From Candidatus Saccharimonadota bacterium (lineage in GTDB: Bacteria > Patescibacteriota > Saccharimonadia > Saccharimonadales > Saccharimonadaceae): a stretch of DNA of 64,000 nt. The position numbers and the translations under genes are program-made. A model generated the notes under the pieces. The model did no database searches. It was not told the origin of the DNA and worked only from the letters and a program-made list of their open reading frames with translations. Within the stretch, counting starts at the first letter, position 1; each line of letters begins with the position of its first letter. Of this stretch, positions 25,545-34,915 are shown one piece after another. The stretch spans positions 62,001 to 126,000 of the forward strand of contig JAFWGN010000008.1 of the NCBI GenBank assembly GCA_017515285.1, read 5' to 3'.

Positions 25545-26534
25545 CTATTTTCTCTCCTTTATTGCTGTATTTATTTTTTGCAAGAGGTACAGAGTAGATA
25601 TTTTTCTGTCGTTTAGCAAGATAATTTTAGCCTTTTCTTTTTTTGATAACCAAACTTCATTGAGGATTTTCTGAGACGGAATATCGTCTATGTGCGCTTT
25701 GAGCATAAAATCATTAGCAATGGTATTCGCTCGCTTCACTCCGAGTTTAAGGATTGACATTTTTCTAATAGCACGCGATAGTTTAAGCAGCTTGAAAATG
25801 TCCAAAGTCGTTTTGTCGGCTGGCAGTATTTCTCTGAAAGCCTCGCACAGGAGGGTCGTCTCGTTTAGGTATTTTTTTATACTTTTTTCGCTCAGCTCGT
25901 GCGTGATGCTGTTTTCATTGCATACATAATGATACCCTCCTCGGCCGTCGAAATAGCTTTTAGAACCGTGCATTGCTTTAACCATGTATTCGGTATCTTC
26001 GCCAGTGGTAGTAGTGGTAGCGGTGAAGCGAGTCGACCTAGCTTTGACTCCCCTAATTAACGCGCCTTGACTAGTAAAAGCATGCGCTTTTATCACGATG
26101 CAATTTGAGTCGCTTTTTAGATTAATGATTCTGTTTTTAAATGGAGAATCATTTTCTTCGGTGTCTGTTTTGACTTTTCCAGAGAAAACAATATCGGCGT
26201 TTTTCTTTTTGGCGACGTCCATGAGTCTTTCAGTGTAATTGGAATCTATGTAGTCGTCCGAATCGAGAAACAAAACGTAATCTCCGGTTGATTGTTTCAG
26301 TCCTTGGTTACGTGCGACTGAAACACCGCTATTTTTTTGTTTGAGTAAAATGATTTTGTTGGTTCGTTCGTATTTTTCAAGCAGAGAAATCGTGGTGCGT
26401 GAATTGCTCCCGTCATCAATAACGATTATCTCAATATGGGAGTAAGATTGGTTGATTGCAGATTCAAGGCTTTTCTTGAGTAAGTTGGGTTCGGTATTGT
26501 AAACGGGAATTATAATTGAAACTAGTCGGTTCAT
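25545..26534 (-). CDS. Family 2 glycosyltransferase
   Basis: A 329-residue GT-A transferase with SIIIPVYNTEPNLLKKSLES, IDDGSNS and FLDSDDYIDS. It is only distantly similar to its neighbour, so it likely makes a different linkage. Its start overlaps the end of the GT4 gene by 4 nt. Confidence 0.88.
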   Translation of the reverse strand: MNRLVSIIIPVYNTEPNLLKKSLESAINQSYSHIEIIVIDDGSNSRTTISLLEKYERTNKIILLKQKNSGVSVARNQGLKQSTGDYVLFLDSDDYIDSNYTERLMDVAKKKNADIVFSGKVKTDTEENDSPFKNRIINLKSDSNCIVIKAHAFTSQGALIRGVKARSTRFTATTTTTGEDTEYMVKAMHGSKSYFDGRGGYHYVCNENSITHELSEKSIKKYLNETTLLCEAFREILPADKTTLDIFKLLKLSRAIRKMSILKLGVKRANTIANDFMLKAHIDDIPSQKILNEVWLSKKEKAKIILLNDRKISTLYLLQKINTAIKERK

Positions 26535-27637
26535 GTCAAGAGCTCCGAATAAATATTTTCTAAACGTTTTGCCGTATCAACAATATCAAATCCGGCGGCT
26601 CTAACGATTCTTGTATATCCAGTGCGATTGTTGGCACTGGTTTTTTTCATTGCGTCGCTCCACTTTTTGGGCGGTAAAGTATTGCTAATGTATTTGCATA
26701 AATCCGTAATATTACATTCTTTTGTAATGATGGAGGAAAGATAAACTGGTAGCCCGTTAGCTTGCGCTTCGATAGCCGATACTGGTAGCCCTTCGTATAA
26801 TGACGGAAGGACGAAGATATCAGTGGCGGAATAAATTTTTGGCATATCGTTTCTATTTTTTAGGATTATCAAGTCTTCTTTCAGCCCTAAAAGTTGCGCC
26901 TTTTTTAGAATTGTTTCTTCCAATTCCCCGCTTCCGACAATTATCAGTTTTGACTTTTGATTTTTTCTAAAGGCGCTGAAAATTTCAAGAAGATATAATT
27001 GGTTCTTTTGTTCAGTTAATCGCCCTACGTTGCATACGACAAGCTCATCATGTCCTATGCTGAATTCTTTTCTAATATCAACCCTACTCTTTTTGTCAAA
27101 GCTGAATTTTTCGATTTCGATGCCGTTTTTTATAATTTCGACGTTGTCCATATCTTGGAACATTGCTTTTGTTGCTATTTTGGAACAACTTAACTTTTTA
27201 TCGCAATTGCGAGCGATGATGTTCTTGATAATTTTATCAAAATGCTTTTTCTCAAGATTGCCGTTATGCGAGTGGACTATGATTTTAGATTTTGTGTTAT
27301 TTCGACAACAGTATGCGACGAGTGCATTAAAAACTTTACTTCCCGAATTAATATGGATTATATCAAATTGGTTTTTGGACAGGAAAACTTTTAGCGCTCG
27401 GTATAGTTTTATATGCTTTGTAATTTTGCTACCGGTATGGACACCTAATCCAAGTGCCTTGCCGCCCATCTGATTGATTTCGCTCTTCTTGATTTTGAAA
27501 GATGTTCTGTTCGGCGATAGAAAAACAAAAGAGAACCGATCTCGGTCGATGTTCTTATAAATATTAAAAAGCATTGACGAGACGCCGCCGTATTCTTCGC
27601 TAGCATTGATTTGCAGAACTTTTATCTTTTTCCCCAT
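26531..27637 (-). CDS. Family 4 glycosyltransferase
   Basis: A 368-residue GT-B transferase. The N-terminal domain begins IKVLQINASEEYGGVSSML, the C-terminal Rossmann domain has VCNVGRLTEQKN and the donor-binding PSLYEGLPVSAIEAQANGLP with the retaining-enzyme E-x7-E pattern. Its start overlaps the end of the TagD-like gene by 16 nt, so translation is coupled. Confidence 0.9.
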   Translation of the reverse strand: MGKKIKVLQINASEEYGGVSSMLFNIYKNIDRDRFSFVFLSPNRTSFKIKKSEINQMGGKALGLGVHTGSKITKHIKLYRALKVFLSKNQFDIIHINSGSKVFNALVAYCCRNNTKSKIIVHSHNGNLEKKHFDKIIKNIIARNCDKKLSCSKIATKAMFQDMDNVEIIKNGIEIEKFSFDKKSRVDIRKEFSIGHDELVVCNVGRLTEQKNQLYLLEIFSAFRKNQKSKLIIVGSGELEETILKKAQLLGLKEDLIILKNRNDMPKIYSATDIFVLPSLYEGLPVSAIEAQANGLPVYLSSIITKECNITDLCKYISNTLPPKKWSDAMKKTSANNRTGYTRIVRAAGFDIVDTAKRLENIYSELLT

Positions 27638-28104
27638 ATCGGTGTTCTCTTGAAGATTTTTCCGAATATTCTTGTCTGCGGTCTGACGTAAACTGGGTTC
27701 GCCTTAACTTGAGCGGTGATGTCGGTAGTGGAAACTCCGTCTGTGTGTGGCAAAAAAACCAACTTCTTCCCTTTCGCTTCGAGGTCTTTTTTTGTTTGTT
27801 CCCAACGCGGGTTCCCTTTCCAGTCGCTACCGATGAATATGGTGTCAAAATTATATTTTTTTAAAGCCTCAAGCTTGTCGAGCGTATCGACGACATGAAC
27901 CTCATCGACGCATTTGAGGGCGCCAACTATCCTTGCTCGGTCTTCGTCGTGAATATTAACGATTTTGCCTTTGTAATTTTTTACCAAGTCGTCACTGTTG
28001 ATGCCGACGATGAGATAGTCGCATTGTTTTTTTGCGTTTTCGAGGAGATTAAGATGACCGACGTGAAAAAGGTCGTAAGTACCTTGAGTGTATCCAATTA
28101 TCAT
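27622..28104 (-). CDS. tagD: Glycerol-3-phosphate cytidylyltransferase-like protein
   Basis: This 160-residue nucleotidyltransferase has GTYDLFHVGHLNLLENAK with the HxGH catalytic motif and the closing STTDI motif, as in TagD and related cytidylyltransferases. It would make CDP-glycerol or a similar CDP-alcohol. Together with the LicD protein just upstream it suggests phospho-alcohol decoration of the surface glycan. The substrate is inferred; CDP-choline or CDP-ribitol is possible. Confidence 0.82.
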   Translation of the reverse strand: MIIGYTQGTYDLFHVGHLNLLENAKKQCDYLIVGINSDDLVKNYKGKIVNIHDEDRARIVGALKCVDEVHVVDTLDKLEALKKYNFDTIFIGSDWKGNPRWEQTKKDLEAKGKKLVFLPHTDGVSTTDITAQVKANPVYVRPQTRIFGKIFKRTPIWGKR

Positions 28105-28940
28105 GAAATGACCTCCGTATGATGTTTGTTTTGATGCTGCTTTTTAGGCGGCTTCATGTAATCGCCGTAAATCTGCGTTAAGTACGCATCATAATTTGCG
28201 GGTGCGTTGAATTCCGAATCTTCGAATTTGTACTTTGCGCCGTCGCCGTAAATCGCCCGCTTATTCATTACGCTACGGAATTTATAGATGCCTAGGAAAT
28301 TCATAATATATTCCGAATTTTCATCGTACTTTTTGAGCTCTTTATCGATTTTATACATGATTTTGCGAGTATTAAGAATTTTCTCGAACGGCACGATTTT
28401 TCCGATTTGGATTAAAAACTTTTCGTGGAGAGGGCGGTTGGGTAGGTTTTGATTTACGATTTTGGAAAATTGAGAATATTGCAATAGCATGCGGAGATAG
28501 AGCAGTCGGTACTTTCTGAGCGTGAACTTAACTTTGTTTTTCGGCATGCCATCGAGCGGAAAAATATCGACCCAGGCATTACGAACGTCGGCTTCGAGCG
28601 CTGAAGTGTCTTTAACTTTTACTTCGGAATTTTCGACTCTTGCGAAACATATCTTGGCTGTTTTGTCGTTTTTGAAATTGATATATTTATATTTTTTTGG
28701 CAATTTTTCGTCGGCAAGGTCGGCGAATTTTTCGTAGGACGTTCTTGGCATTGCAATGTCGATGTCATCATCCCACGGAATGAAGCCTTTATGCCTGACG
28801 GCGCCGAGGAATGTGCCGCCACTGATGTAATACGTTAGACTGTTTTCGTCGCATATTTTAACGATTTGCTTCAAAATATCAAGTTCGGTTAGTTGAAGCT
28901 TTCGTAAGTTGCCGCGGTCTTCGTTAGAAACTTTTTTCAT
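28101..28940 (-). CDS. LicD family phosphotransferase
   Basis: This 279-residue protein has the LicD core: SGGTFLGAVRHKGFIPWDDD with the Asp cluster DDDIDIAMPR. LicD enzymes transfer phosphocholine or related phospho-alcohols from CDP carriers to surface glycans. I chose the ATG at 28940, preceded by GGGAGGAAG, over 28955. Its 3' end overlaps the TagD-like gene by 4 nt, supporting a CDP-alcohol supply and transfer pair. Confidence 0.88.
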   Translation of the reverse strand: MKKVSNEDRGNLRKLQLTELDILKQIVKICDENSLTYYISGGTFLGAVRHKGFIPWDDDIDIAMPRTSYEKFADLADEKLPKKYKYINFKNDKTAKICFARVENSEVKVKDTSALEADVRNAWVDIFPLDGMPKNKVKFTLRKYRLLYLRMLLQYSQFSKIVNQNLPNRPLHEKFLIQIGKIVPFEKILNTRKIMYKIDKELKKYDENSEYIMNFLGIYKFRSVMNKRAIYGDGAKYKFEDSEFNAPANYDAYLTQIYGDYMKPPKKQHQNKHHTEVIS

Positions 28941-29712
28941 ACTTCCTCCCAACAAACTTTGCGAAAAGGAACGCCGCGCCTTTTTTGGCCCAGTTTACGC
29001 CTTCGATGTCGATGACGGCGGCTTCGACGTATTTCAGTCCCTTCGTGTTTATGTATATGTCTAGCATCAATTCGGAAATCCTTCCGTAGAATCTAGAATG
29101 GAACGCATCGTATTTTTTCTTACCGATATGCTTTTCGAGCTCGAAGAGAATATCGAAGAGCCAGTCGCAATAATCTTTCAAAATGTCTTTTCGTGCGATA
29201 ATCATGTTGAACATATGTGCGGATTTTCTAGTATGGAGTTTTTCGAACTCGGGATAAAATTCGGGATATTTTTCTTTGATGATTTCGCCAGCCATATCTA
29301 GTGGTTCAACGAACATAGTGTGTTTATAATGATCGTAGAGGTTTTCAATATAATAATTGCGCTTCTTCGGGAGAATGATGTTGACTTCTTTTAACAACCT
29401 TTCAACTTCTTTTTTCGAGAGGACGTTTTTTAGCTTTTCCTCGGGAGTTTTGCCGGATTTTTTTAACGAAAAATGGCGGCGGTAGTGGACAAGGCCGATA
29501 TAATCCGCGTCGAGATTTTTGACCGCCCAATAGAGTCCGGTCAGTTCGCAGAAAAACGGATTTTTTGCGGAGATATTTTTTCCGCTGTCGTCGCGTTCGA
29601 AACCGAGAGAGTCCTTTCCCTTCGCGCCAACTTGGAGCGGGAGATAGATGTCGCTAGACGGCATATTATATTTTTTATGAGTGGCGACGACGATTTTGGT
29701 GTCTTTTGTCAT
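28924..29712 (-). CDS. DUF4422 glycosyltransferase-like protein
   Basis: This 262-residue protein matches the DUF4422 family found in capsule clusters: VVATHKKYNMPSSDIYLPLQVG at the start, ELTGLYWAVKN and YIGLVHYRRHF in the middle. The family is regarded as a glycosyltransferase group, usually using GT-A-like folds. Overlaps with licD and glf place it inside the operon. Some DUF4422 proteins follow glf and may use UDP-galactofuranose, which is suggestive here. Confidence 0.85.
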   Translation of the reverse strand: MTKDTKIVVATHKKYNMPSSDIYLPLQVGAKGKDSLGFERDDSGKNISAKNPFFCELTGLYWAVKNLDADYIGLVHYRRHFSLKKSGKTPEEKLKNVLSKKEVERLLKEVNIILPKKRNYYIENLYDHYKHTMFVEPLDMAGEIIKEKYPEFYPEFEKLHTRKSAHMFNMIIARKDILKDYCDWLFDILFELEKHIGKKKYDAFHSRFYGRISELMLDIYINTKGLKYVEAAVIDIEGVNWAKKGAAFLFAKFVGRKYEKSF

Positions 29713-30818
29713 TTTGATTCCCTCTTGTATGCTTCGAAAGCAGATTTGATTACGTCATCCATGTCGTAATACTTGTATTCTGCGAGGCGGCCGCCAAAGA
29801 TGACATTTTTCTCTTTTTGGGCGAGGAGCTTATACTCTTTAGCGAGGCGTTCGTTCTTCTTGTCGTTTATTGTGTAGTATTTTTCCATGCCTTCTTCGTA
29901 GTCGGCGGGATATTCATAGGTGATGATGGTTTTGTCGGATTTGGCGTCTTCAAAATGTTTATGTTCAATCGAACGAGTGTAAGGAACTTCGTGAGAGGTG
30001 TAGTTGACGACGGCGACACCTTGATGGTTTTCTTCTTCAAAAACTTTGTCTTCAAATTTTAGTGAGCGCCACTCGAGTTTGCCGAGTTTATAGTTAAAAT
30101 ATTCGTCGAGTGCACCAGTGTAAACGATTTTGTTGGCAAGAGATTTGTAATGTTCGATGTTGCTGAAGAAATCGGTGCTAAGGCGGACTTCGACGCCGGT
30201 CAGCATATTTTCGACCATCTTTGTGTAACCGCCGATTGGAATGCCTTGGTAGCGGTCGTTGAAATAGTTGTTGTCATAAGTTAAGCGGACAGGGAGGCGC
30301 GTGATAATACTGGATGGGAGCTCCTTGCAACTGCGGTGCCATTGTTTTTCCGTATAGTCTTTGATTAGAAGTTCGTAAATTGTGCGGCCGACGAGAGAAA
30401 TGGCTTGCTCTTCAAGGTTTTTTGGAGTGCCTTTGATTTCCTGGCGTTCTGCATTTATGTGATTTTCTGCGTCTTTGGGAGTGATGACATCGGGCCAGAT
30501 TTTTGCGAAAGTATTCATATTGAACGGCATATTATAAACTTTGCCGTGGTTTAGAGCGATAGGTGAATTGGTGTAGCGATTGAAATCGGCGAAGCGGTTG
30601 ACAAAATCCCAGACATCTTTATAGTCGGTGTGGAAGATATGAGCGCCGTATTTGTGGACATTAATTCCTTCTTGGTTTTCTGTATAGATGTTGCCGGCGA
30701 TATGGTCGCGCTTTTCCACGACGAGGACTTTTTTGCCGTCATTTTTTGCGAGATTTGCAAAGGTGGCGCCGAATAAGCCGGCACCAACAATGAGATAGTC
30801 GTATTTTTGGGGGAGCAT
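29709..30818 (-). CDS. glf: UDP-galactopyranose mutase
   Basis: This 369-residue flavoenzyme converts UDP-galactopyranose to UDP-galactofuranose. The FAD-binding motif GAGLFGATFANLAK, the VVEKRDHIAGN segment and the GAHIFHTD motif are all present. The surface glycan therefore likely contains galactofuranose. GC content is close to the genome core, unlike the AT-rich transferases downstream. Confidence 0.95.
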   Translation of the reverse strand: MLPQKYDYLIVGAGLFGATFANLAKNDGKKVLVVEKRDHIAGNIYTENQEGINVHKYGAHIFHTDYKDVWDFVNRFADFNRYTNSPIALNHGKVYNMPFNMNTFAKIWPDVITPKDAENHINAERQEIKGTPKNLEEQAISLVGRTIYELLIKDYTEKQWHRSCKELPSSIITRLPVRLTYDNNYFNDRYQGIPIGGYTKMVENMLTGVEVRLSTDFFSNIEHYKSLANKIVYTGALDEYFNYKLGKLEWRSLKFEDKVFEEENHQGVAVVNYTSHEVPYTRSIEHKHFEDAKSDKTIITYEYPADYEEGMEKYYTINDKKNERLAKEYKLLAQKEKNVIFGGRLAEYKYYDMDDVIKSAFEAYKRESK

Positions 30819-31583
30819 TTAGTTTGCTCCTTTGCGAAGGAGGACGCTTTTAGCGGTTTTGGCGATGCAGATGAGGTCAAGCCGGAGCGATTGGTTTTCG
30901 ACATAGTAATACTCTTGCTCGAGGCGGGTTTCGTAGTCGGTTTCGGAACGGCCGTTTGCAGCCCACCAAGATGATAGACCCGGACGAACGGCTTCGTAGA
31001 GTTCATGGTCTCCGCCATGAAGGTCTAGTTCGCCTTTAACAAGGGGGCGTGGGCCGATGAGCGACATATCGCCCTTTAGGATGTTGATAAACTGCGGAAA
31101 CTCATCGAGGCTGGTTTTTCGGAGAAGTTTGCCAATTTTAGAAATGCGCGGATCGTTCTTTAGCTTTTGATACTTTCGCCATTCGGATTTGTAGGGTTCT
31201 TGTTTTAGGAGTTCGACGAGTTTTTGGTCGGCGTCTTTAACCATGGTGCGGAATTTGTAGAAGTTGAATTCGCGGCCGTTTTTGCCGATGCGTTTTTGTG
31301 AGAAGAAGATGGAGCCGAAATCGCCGGTTAGGACGTAGGCGAGTTTAATGAAGATGGCGAGAGGGATAATGAAGAGGGAGCCGATGAGGCCGAAGACGAG
31401 GTCGAAGGCGCGTTTGGTGAATCTGTAAACGATTTTAGTGAGTTTCGTGGTGGTGCGTTTGGTGTCGCGACTCATTTTGAGGGTGGTTGATTTGACATCG
31501 ACATCAGAAAGTGTTCCGACCAAAGCGGGTTTGGTGGCTTGCAAAACAGTTTGCTCATCGGCAATCAGTGCACCTTGACTCAT
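30819..31583 (-). CDS. Undecaprenyl-phosphate sugar phosphotransferase (WbaP/PglC type)
   Basis: This 254-residue initiating transferase attaches the first sugar phosphate to the lipid carrier. A basic N-terminal region precedes one membrane helix (about 62-88), then the catalytic domain with FYKFRTMVKDAD, LLRKTSLDEFPQF and GDMSLIGPRPL. The size is that of the minimal monotopic PglC-like form. It is the first gene of the ten-gene operon; a GATAAAAT box lies upstream of the ATG, divergent from rarA. Confidence 0.92.
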   Translation of the reverse strand: MSQGALIADEQTVLQATKPALVGTLSDVDVKSTTLKMSRDTKRTTTKLTKIVYRFTKRAFDLVFGLIGSLFIIPLAIFIKLAYVLTGDFGSIFFSQKRIGKNGREFNFYKFRTMVKDADQKLVELLKQEPYKSEWRKYQKLKNDPRISKIGKLLRKTSLDEFPQFINILKGDMSLIGPRPLVKGELDLHGGDHELYEAVRPGLSSWWAANGRSETDYETRLEQEYYYVENQSLRLDLICIAKTAKSVLLRKGAN

Positions 31584-31729
31584 AATGATTGGATTTTATC
31601 ATAAACTTGATTTCTGGGCAAGCATATGCTTTTATATGTTCTAGCTCTATGACTGCTTCTGTCGGGCGTGATTTGACAAAAACACGGCGGACAGGGCGAG
31701 TTAGCGATGCGGAAAGAGAAAAAATGTTG

Positions 31730-31735
31730 TATAAT
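31730..31735 (+). promoter_or_regulatory. -10 box of leaderless rarA
   Basis: TATAAT ends 6 nt before the ATG at 31742, so transcription should begin at or next to the start codon. No ribosome binding site exists. A clear -35 box is not seen at the proper distance. Confidence 0.75.
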
Positions 31736-31741
31736 ATAAGT

Positions 31742-32923
31742 ATGAATAGAGTGCCGCTCGCGGAGAGGATGCGTCCGCAAAGTTTAGACGAGGTCGTCGG
31801 GCAAGACGAGATTATTGGGGAGGGGAAAATTTTGACGGAAATCCTGAAGAAGGGGGAGCCGGTGAATCTGATTTTTTGGGGGCCGCCGGGGACGGGCAAG
31901 ACGACGATGGCGAAGATTTTGGCGAAGGAGTATAAGGCGGACTTCGTGGAGATTTCTGCGGTTACATCGGGAAAGAAAGATATCGAGCAGGTTGTTGAGC
32001 GGGCGAAGGTAAACTGGAACTTGAAGACGCGGACGGTGCTGTTTGTGGATGAAATCCACCGGTTTAATAAGGCGCAACAGGACGCGTTTTTGCCGCACGT
32101 CGAGTCGGGGCTTATTATTCTCATCGGGGCGACGACGGAAAATCCGTCGTTTGAGGTTATATCTCCGCTTTTATCGCGGAGTCGGGTAGTTGTTGTTTCC
32201 CCGCTCTCGAAAGAAGCCGTCAAAAAAGTCATTTGGCGGGCCGGAGAGAAGGAGGGGTTCTCGGAGCGGCTTACGGATGAGGCGGTGGACTACCTTGCGG
32301 AGCTTTCGGGCGGGGATGCACGGTCGGCGCTTGGGGATTTGGAGCTTGCATTGTCGCTTTCGAACGGGAAACTTGATATTAAGACGATTAAGACGGCGGC
32401 GGGCAAAAAAGTGCCGGGATATGATAAAAAAGGCGACGCACACTATGACAATATTTCCGCATTTATCAAGTCGATGCGGGGGAGCGACGTTGACGCGGCG
32501 CTTTATTATCTCGCGAGGATGGTGGAGGCTGGGGAGGATCCGAAGTTTATCGCGAGGCGCATGGTGATTTTTGCGTCGGAAGACATTGGGCTCGCCGGGA
32601 ACGGAGCGCTTTCGCTCGCTACGGCGTGCTTCCAGGCGGTGGAGCGGGTCGGGATGCCGGAGAGCGGGCTAATTTTAGCCCATACTTGCATCGCCTTGTC
32701 TTTATCAAAGAAAAATCGAGATTCGGCGAATGCGTGGTATGCGGCGCAGGATTTAGCGAGAAAATCCATGGGGCTGCCGGTGCCGACGTGGCTTCGAAAC
32801 GCGCCGACGAAGCTCATGCGCGAGCTGGGCTATGGAGAAGGGCAAAAGTGGGAAGCGGGGTTTCATTTGGACAAAAATTACCTGCCCGACGAAATTGCCG
32901 ACCAGGTAATTTTTAGGAAATAG
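31742..32923 (+). CDS. rarA: Replication-associated recombination protein RarA/MgsA
   Basis: This 393-residue AAA+ ATPase acts at stalled replication forks. Walker A is GPPGTGKTTMAK, Walker B/box FVDEIHRFNKAQQDAFLPH, sensor region IGATTENPSFEV, and the C-terminal tetramerisation domain ends with LPDEIADQVIF. The longer frame from 31589 was rejected because the conserved start MNRVPLAERMRPQSLDEVVGQ falls at 31742 behind a leaderless promoter. It is one of few plus-strand genes here. Confidence 0.95.
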   Translation: MNRVPLAERMRPQSLDEVVGQDEIIGEGKILTEILKKGEPVNLIFWGPPGTGKTTMAKILAKEYKADFVEISAVTSGKKDIEQVVERAKVNWNLKTRTVLFVDEIHRFNKAQQDAFLPHVESGLIILIGATTENPSFEVISPLLSRSRVVVVSPLSKEAVKKVIWRAGEKEGFSERLTDEAVDYLAELSGGDARSALGDLELALSLSNGKLDIKTIKTAAGKKVPGYDKKGDAHYDNISAFIKSMRGSDVDAALYYLARMVEAGEDPKFIARRMVIFASEDIGLAGNGALSLATACFQAVERVGMPESGLILAHTCIALSLSKKNRDSANAWYAAQDLARKSMGLPVPTWLRNAPTKLMRELGYGEGQKWEAGFHLDKNYLPDEIADQVIFRK

Positions 32924-32927
32924 ATTA

Positions 32928-33569
32928 TTATTTCGTGGCGTTGTCCCAGGCTTTTTTGGCGGACTCGGCGAGGTTTTTCGCGGCGGTCTTGGCGTCTTCG
33001 GCAAAGTCTTTTAGTTCTTCCTTAGCCTTGAGCTCGGGATGGGCATCGATGTAGCGGGCAATGGAGTCTTCGATAACTTTTTTGGCAGCCTTTGCGTCGG
33101 CGAATTCCTTAACTTCGGTGGTTCCGGGTTTCTTCAAATCTTTATAGTGGTTGAAGTGGAAGCGGATTTGCTCGATGAGTTGCTTTGGTAAATCTTCGAG
33201 GGTCTGGTATTTGTCGCCATTATTGCGGTCGTCTTCCGGGACGACGATAATTTTGTCGTCGACTTCGCCACCGTCAACAAATTTCATGACGCCAAGAATC
33301 CGGGTTTTGAGCCAGATGCCGGTCGTTAGAGGTTGGTCGGTGATGACGAGAGCGTCAAGCTCGTCGCCGTCTTCGTCGATAGTTTGAGGGATGAAACCGT
33401 AGTTGCAGGGCTTGGCGAAGGCGATTGGCTCGACGCGGTCGAGCATGAAGCAAGCGCGTTCGCGGTCCCATTCGATTTTGTGATTGCTGCCGGTTGGGAT
33501 TTCGATGACGACGTTGAGTTCGCCTTTTTTATAATCCCCTGGGGTTAAGACTTTGTTGAAATCAGCCAT
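32928..33569 (-). CDS. ppa: Inorganic pyrophosphatase with C-terminal extension
   Basis: This 213-residue family I pyrophosphatase hydrolyses PPi made in nucleic-acid and sugar-nucleotide synthesis. The metal-binding signature DEDGDELDALVI is intact, as is the ERACFMLDR region. The last 40 residues form an Ala/Lys-rich helical tail not found in typical members of about 175 residues. AAGGAG precedes the ATG. Confidence 0.94.
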   Translation of the reverse strand: MADFNKVLTPGDYKKGELNVVIEIPTGSNHKIEWDRERACFMLDRVEPIAFAKPCNYGFIPQTIDEDGDELDALVITDQPLTTGIWLKTRILGVMKFVDGGEVDDKIIVVPEDDRNNGDKYQTLEDLPKQLIEQIRFHFNHYKDLKKPGTTEVKEFADAKAAKKVIEDSIARYIDAHPELKAKEELKDFAEDAKTAAKNLAESAKKAWDNATK

Positions 33570-33610
33570 AGTATTACTCCTTATTTTACGGGTTTATTAT
33601 ATCACAGGTT

Positions 33611-34906
33611 TTAGAGTTCGGAAATATTGACACGGACTTGTTCGGAAGTGTCGCGGTTGCGGACGGTGACGGTGCCGTCCTTTAACGTGTCGAAATCGAT
33701 GACGACGCACTTTGGGGTACCGATTTCGTCTTGTTTCTTGTAGCGTTTGCCGATGTTGCCGGAGTCATCCCAAGTGACGAAGGTGTATTTTTCTTTTAAT
33801 AAATTGTAAACTTCGCGGGCCTTTTCGACAAGGTCGGGCTTGTTCTTTAAGAGTGGAGAAACACAGAATTTGTAGGGGGCGAGAGATTCGGGGAGATGTA
33901 AGATGCCTTTTTCCTCGTCCCAGAAGTTGGTGAGGACGGCGAGGAAAAGACGTTCGACCCCGATGGACGGTTCGATGACGTGGGGCGTAAAAACTTCGTT
34001 GGTTATTTTGTCGCGGTAATCCATGGACTTGCCGGAGACTCGTTCGATGTTTTTCAAGTCAAAATCGGTGCGGTAGGCGAGGCCCATGAGTTCTTCTTCG
34101 CCGTTCGGGTATTGGAACATGAAGTCGATTGTTCGTTTTGAGTAGTGGGCGCGGTCTTTCTCGGCGACTTCCTCGAGGCGGAGTTTTTGGGGGTCGAGGC
34201 CGATGACTTTGATCAAGAATTCGTTGATTTCTTTGAGCAATTTTTCAAATTCGGTTTCCCAGGTTTCGGGTTTAACGAAATATTCGATTTCCATTTGGGA
34301 ACATTCGCGGTCGCGAAGAATGAAGTCGCGCGGAGAGATTTCGTTCCTGAAGGCTTTTCCCTGTTGAGCGAGACCGAAGGGGAGGCTTGGATAAAGAGTG
34401 TCGATAACGTTTTTATAATTTACGAAAATCCCTTGGGCGGTTTCGGGGCGAAGATAAGCGACGGAACTGGCGTCTTCGACGGGGCCGACGTGGGTCTTGA
34501 ACATCATGTTGAACTTTCGAATGTCAGACCAGTCGGACTTGCCGCAGGTGGGGCATTTGGGATTCTTGCTTTTGAATTCTTCGGTCGTAATCGACTCGTT
34601 TCCGCCTTCAACTAACTTGTCGGCGCGGAAGCGACCGTGACAGTTTTTGCACTCAACGAGGGGGTCGGCGAAGGTTGCCGTGTGCCCCGAGGCTTCCCAG
34701 GTCGTCGGGTTCATTAAAATGGCGGCGTCGATGCCGAAAATGTCGTCGCGCTTGTCAACCCAGTAGGACCACCAAGCGTCCATGAGGTTCTTTTTGAGCA
34801 TGACGCCCAAGGGGCCGAAGTCCCAAGTGCCGGCGAAGCCGCCGTAGATGTCGGAGCCGGGGAAAATAAATCCGCGGCGTTTGCATAAACTAACGATATT
34901 ATCCAT
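33611..34906 (-). CDS. glyS: Glycyl-tRNA synthetase, homodimeric type
   Basis: This 431-residue class II synthetase is the alpha2 type also found in archaea and eukaryotes, not the alpha2beta2 GlyQ/GlyS type. Motif 2 and 3 regions are clear (FRNEISPRDFILRDRE, EPSIGVERLFLAVL) and a small zinc module is inserted (CKNC and CPTC). The C-terminal anticodon-binding domain is present. The -10 box TAAAAT (34913-34918) ends 6 nt before the ATG, so it is leaderless. Confidence 0.95.
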   Translation of the reverse strand: MDNIVSLCKRRGFIFPGSDIYGGFAGTWDFGPLGVMLKKNLMDAWWSYWVDKRDDIFGIDAAILMNPTTWEASGHTATFADPLVECKNCHGRFRADKLVEGGNESITTEEFKSKNPKCPTCGKSDWSDIRKFNMMFKTHVGPVEDASSVAYLRPETAQGIFVNYKNVIDTLYPSLPFGLAQQGKAFRNEISPRDFILRDRECSQMEIEYFVKPETWETEFEKLLKEINEFLIKVIGLDPQKLRLEEVAEKDRAHYSKRTIDFMFQYPNGEEELMGLAYRTDFDLKNIERVSGKSMDYRDKITNEVFTPHVIEPSIGVERLFLAVLTNFWDEEKGILHLPESLAPYKFCVSPLLKNKPDLVEKAREVYNLLKEKYTFVTWDDSGNIGKRYKKQDEIGTPKCVVIDFDTLKDGTVTVRNRDTSEQVRVNISEL

Positions 34907-34915
34907 AGATATATT

